64,000 nucleotides of DNA from Mactra quadrangularis (lineage: Eukaryota; Mollusca; Bivalvia; Venerida; Mactridae): positions 33,595,231-33,659,230 of the forward strand of contig CM046307.1 of NCBI GenBank assembly GCA_025267735.1, in the 5' to 3' direction. Positions 1 to 13,158 of the stretch are shown piece after piece; position 1 is the first letter of the stretch; each line of letters starts with the position of its first letter. Made by a program: the position numbers and the translations under genes. The notes below the pieces were generated by a model. It saw nothing but the letters and a program-made list of their open reading frames with translations, did not search any database and was not told the DNA's origin.

Positions 1-2255
1 AATACGAATCAAGCCGTAGCACCAGACCACAGTTCGAACCAAACTGTGGCAGTCCTTAGTCTGAGTGAACATAATTTATATTTGATCAATGTTTCTGAGA
101 ATTTCAATGTACTTACCATTTGAAGTTATATATTATTATGCTGTACCCAAAAACTCTTAAACCCAACTCAAAATGGAACCAATTTGGTCTTTTCCTTATT
201 AGTCTGAACCCGTAGACATCCGTCACAACCTAAAAATGTATAACATACAGGAATACTAACCGTACGAAAAGTTTCTTCACTACATGTACTCAGTTGCTGA
301 ATATTTGTATTAAAGGATGCAGTGAGTACCCATATTCATGAATACACTTAAGAATGAATTCTATAACAAAATAGTGTTTTGCCACCAAAAAGCAAGCCAA
401 TGCAGTCAGTCGGAATGAATGTTATATGATCATAATTATGAAAATGCATATAATGTATCAAAATAAAACACCTTTGTGTTTTATGATAGCCACAAACTCA
501 AATTCACTCGACTTGACAGTTCATGTACAGATTCAAATCAATACAATTGAATTATCAAAACTTGCTATCAGCTTTATTTTGTAAAATTGTATAGTCCAAC
601 AGTATTAACCTGAGCTTGACCTTTATGAAAAGATATATTAAACTCAGTATTTACATTCTATTTTTGTCTTCGTTTGTAAATCGCGCTATATCGGAAGTTT
701 ACGGCAAATGACACGTTTTGGATAATTAATGTTGTTTTCATAAGAATAAATACAAAAATGTACTTTGAAACTGTGCCATAATACTGCTGATTGACTTGTT
801 TACCCAAAAAGTAACGTGTCCAAAATTAAAAGTACAATAACATGCCACTTAATAAATTGATTTATATTCACATCGGTTGTAATAATAACGTGTATAACCG
901 TATACACGCATACGAAAACTCACGATTTTATGTAAGTGAAGTGTGTAATTTTTATAATAAGGCAGTTCAAGCTTAGGTTAATTCTGTTGGACTATAACAA
1001 TAATTAAATGAGCAAAACATAATGATCAAAATAAGTAAGTTTGAGTAAAAAATTGAGTTTTTTCGTGTAAGTGGGACTAGTTTTTACTGGGAATTACCTT
1101 ATATAATTGACTTGTATGAATTTCTTGATCCATACGGATACATGTATCAGTCAGAATCTGAAACAGACAAAACACGAGAAGAGAAACCCGAAAGAAATAT
1201 GTTTTTGTTAATAACATGTACATTATACCAAACAAATATATGAAAAAGTTATTAAGAAAGAAATCCTGAAAACGAAACAAATTAGTTAGGGACACGGAGT
1301 ATGGAAAACATGCATTAGGGACGGGGAAGGGCACGGGCAGGGATTTTTACACCATGGAGGTTTTGTGGTCCGTTTAGGGCGGTCATTTCCGCTACCATTC
1401 CCACCTATTCACCAGGGCTATAGAAAGTCTCTGATCACCATTATTCCAATATTGCTGACTTGCAAGAAATGTTTGTTTTACCTAGTTAAGACAAATATAT
1501 CAATCTCCCAAAGCACAGCCCCAATCCTGAACCCACCCAATGGTATTCTTATACCCGAGAAATCCTTTGCTTTGAAATTTTTATAATACAGCACAAAACT
1601 TTTTTTTAGAAAGGCATAATAAATCAAACTTGAACTAATTTACAAGTAGATAGCCCCTGACAAGTAACCCCTAAATTTCCATCTTACTCGGAGAAATAAT
1701 GTAAACCCGTTTTGGCGTTTCATGAATTTCATCTTAATACTCAACACCTTTGTGAATAAAATGATAATCCACAATTCTTATAATCGCCAGATACGTCAGT
1801 TTCATTAAATTTTAAGCGCACACTTTTTTGCAAATTCATTTATATCATTGAAATTTTTTATGAGACCAGTGAGTATAAATTTATGAAATTATTAAAATTC
1901 TCAATCACTGTTCTTTTGATTTCATGGATCTTTTTCATAAAGCGTATCCATGGTAACAGCAAAATATCATTTATATAACATTTAATTGATGCCTATTAAA
2001 GCTTGATAAAAACATCATGTATTACAAATTACCGTGATTAATCAAATATTCAAAAGACATATAATTCAAGTATGTATGAAAACAAAACCATTGATCAAAT
2101 TCAATCATCTTTTACATCATCTGTCGTATATAGTCTAATATGCAAACATTTATGGCAAAGCCATATTTCCTTATTTGTTGAAATGCTTCAGGAGTTGGTT
2201 AGAAATCTTCATTTCAGTTCGAAGATTTATTTCTATCTAAACTGATAAGGTAACC
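1..2255. other. Gene-less AT-rich DNA
   Basis: I see no supportable gene here. Short open frames around 1077-1334 (minus) and 1365-1586 (plus) lack recognisable domains and sit in low-complexity AT-rich sequence. A stretch near 1455-1500 (AAGAAATGTTTGT followed by TTAACTAG-like sequence) resembles one near 16884-16910, which suggests a dispersed repeat fragment. Confidence 0.6.
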
Positions 2256-2340
2256 CTCCCCTGGCGGGATTCGAACCCGTACCCCCTGGACACGAGATTC
2301 CAAATTCCGGCGCACTACCAACTGCGCTATCTACCCGGGT
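2256..2340 (-). repeat. tRNA-derived SINE head (remnant)
   Basis: Read on the minus strand, this segment has an acceptor-like start CCCGGGT, an A-box-like TAGCGCAGTTGGTAGTGCG and a B-box GGTTCGAATCCC, and its 3' end pairs with the start except at one position. Two longer SINEs in the window (26211-26506 and 61534-61827) carry the same head. The anticodon arm pairs imperfectly and no matching functional tRNA is known to me, so I read it as a SINE head rather than a working tRNA gene. Little of the SINE body follows. Confidence 0.75.
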
Positions 2341-3868
2341 TACAAAACTTATACAATAGATGCAGTATATTTCTAACTACTCAACATAGGATGCACTTGA
2401 ACTGTGGAAACATAACCGGTTTCAGCACTGACGTATACACAAGATTCAGAATATTAAACAGCATTTTATATAAGGAACCGGACATGGAGATTGGTGAAAG
2501 AAAACGGCACTGAATAAATATCTGCTTATTACAGAATAAACTTATGAATAGTCATCTGAAGGCTAATAACTAACTTCATTGATATCAAATATACAGGAAA
2601 TTGTAATATAAAAAGAGTAAGTCATGTTTTGAAAAGAGAGGGTTTGTAAATTTGTTCTTGTACTTCTTGTATATTTATAAAGTATAACATGCTTCCATTT
2701 GTTATATCTACATGTAATTACTCTGTGTTGAAATAGATTGTAGCATTATTTGTTGGTATACTTTGTATTTAATGTATATAGGGATGTGTATTTGATAATA
2801 AATGTATCTATTCTGTAACAATGGGTCAATGGCTGTGAGCCCAAATCATTAATATACTGTTTGATCCAAAACACAAGAAAGGATCATAGAACGGGTAAAC
2901 ATAATTCAAGATGTGATTAAAACATATTCATTGCTTGTCATTTGTAATTAGGCTGGCTAAGAATGGAAACTTATCTTAAAGAAACATTAAGGAAATACAA
3001 TGGAGTATAAAGTGTGTTTACGAACTGGTACATAGGCTTGCAATAATACACATGTATATTGATCTATATTGACTGTAAATGCTAAGATTGGCAAATAAAG
3101 GGTGCATAGTTGTAATGGAATGGTAATTGTACGAGAGTATAAGTTAAGTTCTAATATAAATTATGGTCCTAATATAAAGTTTAAGAGTATTACAAGAAAA
3201 GTGACATTTTATTTTAACTTATACCAATAGTACAATATATCTTATACCGTATATTTTCATAACTTTGTATTTACGAACAAGTTAAAATAATATGTAATCC
3301 AGTCAGAGAAAAAATATAATTAAATTGATTTAATATGATCATTTACACAGATTGTATGCACACCTCAGCTATCTCTTCCAAAAATAAAAAAAAATATTGC
3401 AACATAAAATTTACAAAATAAAAACGACGATAACACAATATTTAATTTTAAAAAAATCCTGAATGCGTTATATTATAGCAATGACATTCCAGTAAATAAA
3501 TTTATGTTCTATTAAGCAGTTATGAAGCATGCAGCTCTATATCAATCACCAATGTCTATGTACAATACAAACTATAACCAAATGCTGCTACAAATAAACA
3601 TATCCAAACTGACAAATTAATTGATTTATAATTTGGAAACAAATCAGTTAAGTTATATACATAAATGAACTATACTAAACGCCTCCTACATCCATGTTAC
3701 TAACAACATAATTCATTATACTTAGCTTGTTCGTATTTGTTTTAAGCATATACATGTAAGCAGCACCCTAGCAAGACTTAGTACTATGATCCCTTTGTTA
3801 ATTTAACCATATACAATAAATAGTACCTTATGTATTTGGTACATCATAACTGTTATTTGAAAAAGGTA
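2341..3868. other. Gene-less AT-rich DNA
   Basis: Nothing recognisable is seen. The stretch is AT-rich with short A and T runs and no long open frame. Confidence 0.55.
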
Positions 3869-4291
3869 ATTCTGATCTAGCTATCCTCCCATAAATTGGG
3901 TCCTTGACTAGATTACTCAGAATTGTCCGTTTAATAATTATGTATTATTCCGATCTAGCTATCCTCCCATGAATGGGTCCTTTACTAGATTGCTCAGAAT
4001 TATCTGTTTTCTCTCTATAATTCCGATCTAGCTATCCTCCCATAACATGGGCCCTTCACTAGATTGCTCAGAATTATGTTTTACAAATAATCCCGATCTA
4101 GCTATCCTCCCATAAAAGGGTCCTTCACTAGATTGCTCAGAATTATCTGTTTTCTCTCTATAATTCCGATCTAGCTATCCTCCCATAAATGGGTCCTTCA
4201 CTAGATTACTCAGAATTATCTGTTTTGTGTCTAAAATTCCGATCAAGCTATCCTCCCATAAATGGGCCCTTCACTAGATTACTCAGAATTA
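3869..4291. repeat. Tandem array of ~70-bp dyad-containing units
   Basis: Six units start near 3869, 3947, 4019, 4089, 4161 and 4238. Each contains GATCTAGCTATCCTCCCAT, a short loop, ATGGGTCCTTCACTAGAT and CAGAATT. Within a unit AATTCNGA plus TCTAG can pair with CTAGAT plus CAGAATT, and CCCAT can pair with ATGGG, so each unit is an imperfect hairpin. Spacers between units are short and variable (for example CTGTTTTCTCTCTATA). Confidence 0.85.
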
Positions 4292-5154
4292 TAGACATTT
4301 TCATTTTTTTGAATTAAGATATATCAAGTTTCACACTTAACTCCTTTATCAAGTCAATTATCATTAAGTACATCGTTATCAAGCATCATTAGCACTTCTT
4401 ACATGTATTAAAATGCTATTTATTTTATTAAAGGTCGAAAACGTTATCAACATACTATGTATAATGAAAATGTTATTAGATCTATGAACGCGTAGGCATG
4501 GGTATTGACCATTTCTGTATGTTAAAAAAATTGACCACTTAGCCATTATAAATAGACTGTTTATATGATTTGTATTGTCAGAGAATTGATAAATTTGGTA
4601 TTGAGTCAACTGCTTAAATGACCTGATAATTTCAGCTAGACTTTATTCTCAATGTGCTAAAATGCTAGATCATACTATGGCTGATATAAATATCGAATTG
4701 TCATTGAATATAATAAAAAATACAAAACTACTGCAAAAATATGCTAAAGTGTCCATTCATTAATAATTCTTTTATTAACGTTGAATATAACAAATTCATA
4801 AAATATTGTACACGATAGATCCCAACAAATTTAGGGTATAACAAAAATCCTACCAATTTGATTTGATGGATAATTACACATTCTACCAGTATATTCATTC
4901 CAGATAAAAACGTTCTTGAATTTTTCAATGGTTTCTTGATATAATGATCAATATGTAGTTATAAAAATATCTTTTTAATATTTTAAACTGCTATCATTTT
5001 TAGTTGTTTTTTTAATATTGCATATGCTGTTATAAAGCTCAAAAATGGAAGCAGACTTTACACAGAGATATTCATATGATAGACACCTACATAAAAAAAG
5101 AACACCATGACTAGCAATAGTTTACATCTATCATTCTCAGTCTGAGAGTAAGGA
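4292..5154. other. Gene-less AT-rich DNA
   Basis: Two short minus-strand open frames (4379-4609 and 4728-4928) have no recognisable motif. I see nothing else between the hairpin array and the satellite. Confidence 0.5.
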
Positions 5155-5323
5155 TATAATGTGATATTTTGTGTATGTTGTCTTCTTAAAAGAAAAAGAT
5201 ACTTAACTGAAAATAAGGAAAGGATCACATGCCATATTGTGTTAAAGGTTATCTTAAATAAAGACAGAAACCAACATGGGAGTAATGATAGAACGAAATG
5301 TCAATGTCATATTGTGTGAATGT

Positions 5324-5791
5324 CAGGGATGGGTCGAGCACTGGATTCCAGTACTTGAGAAGTACTTGAGTATTTCAAATTTTGTAATCGTACTTATGAG
5401 TAATAGAGATAATATCTTTTCCCCAAAATTTCAATCAAAATTACCTGATTCAGCTTGATATTTTTGAAAAAAAAGACAGCTGTAAGTATGTTCCAGCATA
5501 AAAGTTTACATCCCAGTATCTTTCTTTTTATTAAGTAACTAACTGATAAAAATTGAAACTAAAAACTTTGTGAAATCTGCTACTTTTTTTAGATGGAATG
5601 ACATTTTATCTCTATTCAAAACAAAACATTGATTTAATGATTTTAATAATTTAAAAAACTACATGAGTAACAAACTGGGATAAACACAATGACAGGTTCA
5701 GTATTTGAGTAAGTACGAGTATGAGAACAATTTGAAAAAGTGGTACTGGGACTCATAATACTCTAGTACAAGTACGAGTACACCATCCCTG
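5324..5791. mobile_element. hAT-type MITE inserted in the satellite
   Basis: The element begins CAGGGATGG and ends CCATCCCTG, so the termini are inverted. Subterminal sequence on both sides is rich in AGTACTTGAG and AGTACGAGTA motifs. It is flanked by GTGAATGT (5316-5323) and GTGAAAGT (5792-5799), an 8-bp duplication with one difference. The flanks join exactly into a normal satellite unit (ATTGTGTGAATGT then TATCT). A CAGGG-type terminus with 8-bp duplication is characteristic of hAT elements. At 468 bp and without a transposase it is non-autonomous; its short open frame at 5276-5458 is not meaningful. Confidence 0.85.
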
Positions 5792-8711
5792 GTGAAAGTT
5801 ATCGTATTTAAAGACAGATACTAAACTAAAATATAGGAATGACATTTCAAATTATGTGTATGTCATCTTAATTCAAGACAGAATCCTACATGAGAGTAAT
5901 GATAGAATGACATTTCATATTGCGTGAGAGTTATTTTATTTGAGACAGATTAAAAAAAGTAATGATTGAAGGACATGTCATATTTTGTGAATGTTATCTT
6001 AATTAAAGACAGATATAAACACGAGAGTAATGATAGAATGACATGTCAAAATGTGTGTATGGTATCTTAATTAAAGACATATATCTACACGAGAGAAATG
6101 ATAGAATGACATGTCATAATGTGTGTATGGTATCTTAAATAAAGACAGATACATGTACCTACACAAGAGTTATGATAGAATGACATGTCATATATATATT
6201 GTGTGAATGTTATCTTAATTAAAAACAGATACTTACCTGATAACAAGGGAATAAATGACATGCCATTTTGTGTGTAAGTTATCTTAATTAAAGACAGAAA
6301 CCTACATGAGAGTAATAATAGAATGACATGTCATATTGTGTATGGTATCAAAATTAAAGACAGATATTTACACGAGAGCAATGACAGAATGACATGTCAT
6401 AATTTGTGTTTGTTATCTAAATAAAAGCCATATTCTAACATGAGAGTAATGATAGAATGACATGTCATATTGTTTGTATGGTTTCTTAATTAAAGACAGA
6501 TATATACATGAGCGTAATGATAGAATGGAATGTCATATTGTGTGTAAGTTATCTTAATAAAATACATATACTAAAATGAGAGTAATGATAGCACGACATG
6601 TCATATTGTGTGTTTATTATCTCAATAAAAGAAATTTAACAGGTTAACATGTAGTAATACATCAGGATAAACTACTTTATTTTCCTCAGCAATACCTCCT
6701 TGTTGAGAGTAGTGATAAAATTACATGTTAAAGTGTGTGTATGTTATCTTAAATAAGGACAGAAATCTACATGTGAGTAATGATAGAATGACATGTCATA
6801 TTGTGTGTATCTTTTCTTAATTAAAGACAGATACCTACACGAGAGTTATGATAGAATAACATGTCATACTTTGCGTATGTTATCTTAATTAAAGACAGAT
6901 ATTTCCTGTAAACAAGAAAATGAATGACATGCCATATTGTGTGTATGCTTTCTTAATTAAAGACAGATATCTACAGGAGAGTTATGATAGAATGACATGT
7001 CATGTTGTATGTATGGTACCTTAATTAAAGACAGAAACCTACTTGATAAAAAGGGAATGAATGACATGCCATATTGGTAGTGTGTGATCTTAATTAAAGA
7101 CATAAATCTACCTGAGAGTAATGAATGACATGTCATTTTTGAGTATGTTATCTTAATTTAAGACAGATACCTACAGGAGGGTAATGATAGAATGACATGT
7201 CATATTTTGCCTATGTTATGTTTATTAAAGACAGATACTTACCTGATAAGAAGGGAATGCATCACACGTCATATTGTGTGTATAGTATCTTGATTAAAGA
7301 CAAAACATACACGAGAGTAATGATAGAATGACATGTCATAGTGCGGGTATGTTATCTTAATTAAAGACAGAAACCTACACAATGATCTTGATAGAATGAC
7401 TTGTCCTATTGTGTATGGAATCTTAATTAAAGACAGATATATACAGGAGAGCTATGAAAGAAAGAAAAGTCATATTGTATGTATTGTTTCTTAATTAAAG
7501 ACAGATATTGACACGAAATAATGAAAGAATGACATGCCATATTGTGTGTATGGTATCTGATTAAAGACAAAAACCTACACGAGAGTAATGCTAGAACAAT
7601 GTCATATTGTGTATGGAATCTTAATTAAAGGCAGATACCTGCAGGAGAGAAATGATAGAATACATGTCATAGTGTGGGTATGTTATCTTAATAAAAGACA
7701 GATATCTACACAAGAGTAATGATAGAATGACATGTCATAATGTGGGTATGTTATCTTAATTAAAGACATATCTACACGAGAGTTTTGATAGATTGACATG
7801 TCATATTGTGTATTGAATCTTAATTAAAGACATATACTAAGATGAGAAAAATGATAGCATGACATGTCCTATTGTGTGTATGTAATCTTAATTAAAAACA
7901 TACATACTAACATGAGAGAAATGATAGAATGACATTTCATATTGTGTGGATGGTATCTTAATTAAAGAAAAAAACCTTCACGAAAGTAATGATAGAATGA
8001 CATGTCATATTTTGTGTATGTTATCTTTATTAAAGACAGAAACCTACATGAGAATAATGATAGAATGACATGTCATATTGTGTATGTTATTTAAATTAAA
8101 GACATATACTAACGTGAAAGTAATGATAGAAAGACATGACATCTTGTGTGTATGGTTTCTTAATTAAAGACAGAAATATACAGGAAAGTAATGATAGAAT
8201 GACATGTCATATTGTGGTTATTTTATCTTAATTAAGAACAGATGTATACACTAGAGAAATGAAAGATTGACAGGTCATATTGTATGTGTTGTATCTTAAT
8301 TAAAGACAGATACCTGCTCGAAATAATGACAGAATGACATGTCATATTTCACGTATGTTATCTTTACTAAAGACAGATACTTACCTGATAACAAGAAAAT
8401 GAATGACATGCCAAATTGTGTGTATGGTATCTCAATTAAAGAAAGAAACCTACACGAGAGTTATGATAGAATGACATGTCATATTGTGGGTATGGTATCT
8501 TAATTAAAGACAGATATATACACGAGAGTAATAATAGAATGACATGTCATATTTTGTGTATGTTATCTAAATTAAAGACATATACTAACATGAGAGTAAT
8601 GAAAGAAAGACATGTCATATTGTGTGTATGGTTTCTTAATTAAAGACAGATAAATACATGGGAGTAATGATAGAATGACAAGTTATAGCTTGGGTATGTT
8701 ATATTGATTAA

Positions 8712-9756
8712 TTAGAGGTTAATGATTAGTTGCTACTCGCCATTATGCGATAATCACCCGATGAAGTCCATAATAGCCTGAGGGCCTTTGGCCCGAAGGC
8801 TATTATGGACTCGAGGGTGATTATCGCATAATGGCGAGTAGCAACTAATCATTAACGTCTTTAATACGTTTGTTCAGAATCCGGACTCGATTTTTTAGTA
8901 AACTAAAAACATTTTATTCAGGGACGAATAAATAACTGACGAATTTTCCGAGGACGAATCAGTACTTTGATGACGTAATAAAACAATGACGTAGAATCTA
9001 ATGTAAACTTTGTTGTCAAATGGCGGTCATGTTTTTAAACGTTTGTGACGAATATACGTTCATTTATCATGGATTAAAACGATATTATCAGGAGACTGGA
9101 ACGTAATTACTAGTGTATACGTGTTTTTCAAACTTTAAATTGACGATATGGATGTAAGGATTATGTATGGAAAATACACAAGGCTCTGCAAGGAAGGGAT
9201 GAGTCATTCAATGATTCATGGATTTTCCGAAAATGGCATAGACGTTGCTGATTATTTCTAGAAACCAGTTCCATTATATTTAATCTATGCATGGCTTGGC
9301 TTTGGTAAAACAGTAGTCAACCTACGCATTTACTGTATAATGGCTGGATATTCGTCAAATTGAACACAGAAAGGAATTCAGTTCGAATTTCGGAGTTTGG
9401 TATTTGACAGCGTCAACGGTTGAGTGTCTGTTGAATTTGAATGGTGAAGTAAGTGATTTATAATGAAATTATGTATTTGTAAAATCTCAGATAAATCTTT
9501 TTTGTGTCTTATATTTTTGTATAATCTATCCTGACAGTGAAATTCTATTTGACAAAGACTCAAAAATTCTTTCGGCCGCCATGTTCGAAGCTAATTACGG
9601 CTACTTGATGACGTAATCAGTGTGCGTGCAAGCATTCGGCGCCTATTATGCATAATGGGCGAGTTGCAGGCGGCCAAAATTGCATAATACGGGAAAAAGT
9701 CGCGTAATGTCCGTGTAGACTTGTCACATTTGTTACTATATATAGTAACAAACGTA
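8712..9756. mobile_element. 1.0-kb insertion in the satellite, TTAA-flanked
   Basis: Satellite units stop at 8711 and resume at 9757, and TTAA lies at both junctions (8708-8711 and 9757-9760). Closing the gap recreates TTGATTAAAGACAG, a form found in other monomers. The insert starts with a long palindrome (8719-8855) and ends with the perfect dyad GTTACTATATATAGTAAC. GTCTTTAATACGTTTGTT at 8857-8874 is repeated inverted at 9747-9764. No transposase is seen; a 61-codon frame at 9378-9563 is unconvincing. A TTAA duplication is seen in piggyBac-like elements, but the ends do not form a standard TIR pair, so the class is open. Confidence 0.65.
8719..8855. repeat. 137-bp near-perfect palindrome
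   Basis: The outer arms of 41 nt, starting TTAATGATTAGTTGCTACTC and ending CCC, are perfectly complementary. An inner 15-nt arm (AGTCCATAATAGCCT) also pairs perfectly, and the tip is GGGCC, TTT, GGCCC. Only small asymmetric bulges separate these stems. Confidence 0.95.
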
Positions 9757-12700
9757 TTAAAGACAGATAATTACACGAGAGTTATGATAGAATGACATGT
9801 CATACTTTGCGTATGGTATCTTAATTAAAGACAGATACTTACCAGAAAACACGAAAATGAATGACTTGCCATATTGTGTGTATGGTATATTAATTAAAGA
9901 CAGAAACCTACAGGAGAGTAATGATAGAAAGATGTCATATTGTGTGTATGGTATCTTTATTAAAGACAGAAACCTACTTGATAATAAGGGAATAAATGAC
10001 CTGCCATATTGTTAGTAAGTTATCTTTATTGAAGACAGAAGACATCTACCTGAGAGTAATGAATGGCATGTTATATTATGTGTATCTTATCTCAATAAAA
10101 GACAGATACCTACAGGAGAGTAAAGATAGAATGACATGTCATATTGTGTGTATGTTATCCTCATTAAAGACAGATACTTACCTGATCAAAAGGGAATGCA
10201 TCACACGTCATATTGTGTGTATAGTATATTAATTAACGACAAAAACATACACGAGAGTAATAATAGAATGGCATGTCATTGTGAGGGTATGTTATCTTAA
10301 TTTAAGACAGAAACCTACACGAGAGTAATGATAGAATGACTTGTCATAATGTGTATGGAAACTTAATTAAAGACAGATATATACACGAGAGCTATGAAAG
10401 AATTAAAGGTCATATTGTATGTATGGTTTCTTAATTTAAAACAGATACCTAAACGATATAATAAAAAAAGACATGTCATATTTTGCGTATCTTATATTTA
10501 TTAAAGACAGATACTTACCTGATAAGAAGGGAAAGCATGATATGTCATATTGTGTGTATGGTATCTTGATAAAAGACAAAAACCTATACGAGAGTAATGC
10601 TAGAATAATGTCATATTGTGTATGGAATCTTAATTAAAGACAAATATCTACAGGAGAGTAATGATATATTGACATGTCATATTGCGTGTATGGTATCTTA
10701 ATTAAAGCATATCCTGCAGGAGAGTAATGATAGAATGACATGTCATAGTGTGGGTATGTTGTCTTAATTAAGACAGATATCTACACAAGAGCTATGATAG
10801 AATGACATGTCATAATGTGTATGCTATCTTAATTAAAGACAGATAACTACACGAGAGTAATGATAGAATGACATGTTATATTATGTGTATCTTATCTTAA
10901 TTAAAGAGAGATACCTACAGGATAGAAATGATAGAATGACATGTCATAGTGTGGGTATGTTATCTTAATAAAAGACATATCTACACGAGAGTAATGATAG
11001 AATGACATGTCATATTGTACGTAAGTTATCTTAATTAAAGACATATACTTAGATGAGAGTAATGATAGCATGATATGTCATATTGTGTGTATGTTATCTT
11101 AATAATAATCATATACTAACATAAGAGTAATGATAGAATGACATGTCATATTGTGTGCATGGTATCTTAATTAAAGACAGATATCTACACGAGAGAAATG
11201 ATGGAATGACATGTCATATTGTGTAAATGCTATCTCAATTAAAGACTGAAACCTACAGGAGAGAAATGCTAGAATGACAAGTTATAGTTTGGGTATGTTA
11301 TCTTAATTAAAGACGGATACCTACACGAAAGGTATGATTGAATGACATGTCATTCTTTGCGTATGTTATCTTAATTAAAAACAGATACTTACCTGATAAC
11401 AAGAAAATGAATGACATGCCATATTGTGTGTATGTTATCAAAATTAAAGACAGATATCTAAAGGAGAGTAATGATAGAATGACATGTCATGTTGTGAGTA
11501 TGGTATATTAATTAAAGACAGGTACCTGCAGGAGATTAATGATAGAATGACATGTCATAATTTGAGTATGTTATCCTAATTTAAGACAGATATCTACACA
11601 AGAGTAATGATAGAATGACATGTCATGTTGTGTATATGGTATCTAAAATAAAGACAGCTAAATACACGAGAGTAATGATAGAATGACATGTTATAAATTG
11701 TGTATCTTATCTTAATTAAAGACAGATACCTACAGGAGAGTAATGATAGAATGACATGTCATAGTGTGGGTATTTTATGTTAATTAAAGACATATCTACA
11801 CGAGAGTAATGATAGAATGACATGTCATATTGTGTATATGGTATCTCAATTAAAGACAGAAACTTACAGGAGAGTAATGATAGAATGACATGTCATATTC
11901 TGCGTATGTTATCTTAATTAAAGACATATACTAAGATGAGAGTAATGATAGCATGACATGTAATATTATGTGTATGTTAACTTAATTAAAAACATATACT
12001 TACATAAGAGTAAAGATAGAATGACATGTCATAGTTTGTGTATGGTATCTTAATTAAAGACAAAACCTACACGAGAGTTATGATTAAATGACATGACAAA
12101 TTGTGGGTAAAGTATCTTAATTAAAGACAGACATCTACACGAGAGTAATGATAGAATGACATGTCATATTGTGTGCATGGTATCTCAATTAAAGACAGAA
12201 ACCTACAGGAGAGTAATGATAGAATTACATGTCATATTGTGTATGGAATCTTAATTAAGGACAGACATATACACGAGAGTTAAGAAAGAATGACAGGTCA
12301 TATTGTATGTATTGTATTTTAATTAAAGACAGATATCTATACGAGAGAAATGATAGAATGACATGTCATATAGTGTGTATGTTATTTTTCTTATAAAAAA
12401 AATACTTACCTGATAACGAGGGAATGAATGACATGCCATATTGTGCGTTTGCTACTTAATAAAAGACAGATATCTACACGAGAGAAATGATAGAATGACA
12501 TGTCATATTGTTGGTAAAGTATCTTAATTAAAGACAGATATCTACACGAGAGTAATGATACAATGACATGGCATATAGTGTGTATGGTTTCTTAATTAAA
12601 GACAGAAATATACATGAGAGTAATGATAGAATGACATGTCATGTTGTGGGTATTTTATCTTGATTAAAGACAGATATATACACTAGAGTAATTAAAGAAT

Positions 12701-13158
12701 GACAGGTCATATTTATGTATTGTATATTAATCAAAGACAGATACCTACACGAAATAATGAAAGAATGACATGTCATATTTCGCGTATGTTATCTTTATTA
12801 AAGATAGATACTTACCTGATAACAAGGGAATGAATGACATGCTAAAGTGTGTGTATGGTATATTAATTAAAGAAAGAAACCTACACGAGAGTAATGATAG
12901 AATGACATTTCATACTGTGGGTATGGTATCTTAATTAAAGACAGATATCTACACGAGAGTAATGATAGAATGATATGTCATATTTTGTGTATAATATTTT
13001 TATTAAAAAACAAAAAGTGTTGATATGTTATCTTAATTAAAGAATTGGTAACTGTCCTGTAACTGCAACATTTGGATTTTAACTCAACAGTAATTTATGT
13101 CCAAAACTTTGAATTAAGTCATTGATTTTGTATTGAAAGATGTATTTTTCTATTTCAG

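Noticed and set aside
2256..2340. Functional tRNA gene
   Set aside because: The anticodon arm pairs poorly. The same head is attached to SINE bodies with target duplications elsewhere, so it is a SINE head.
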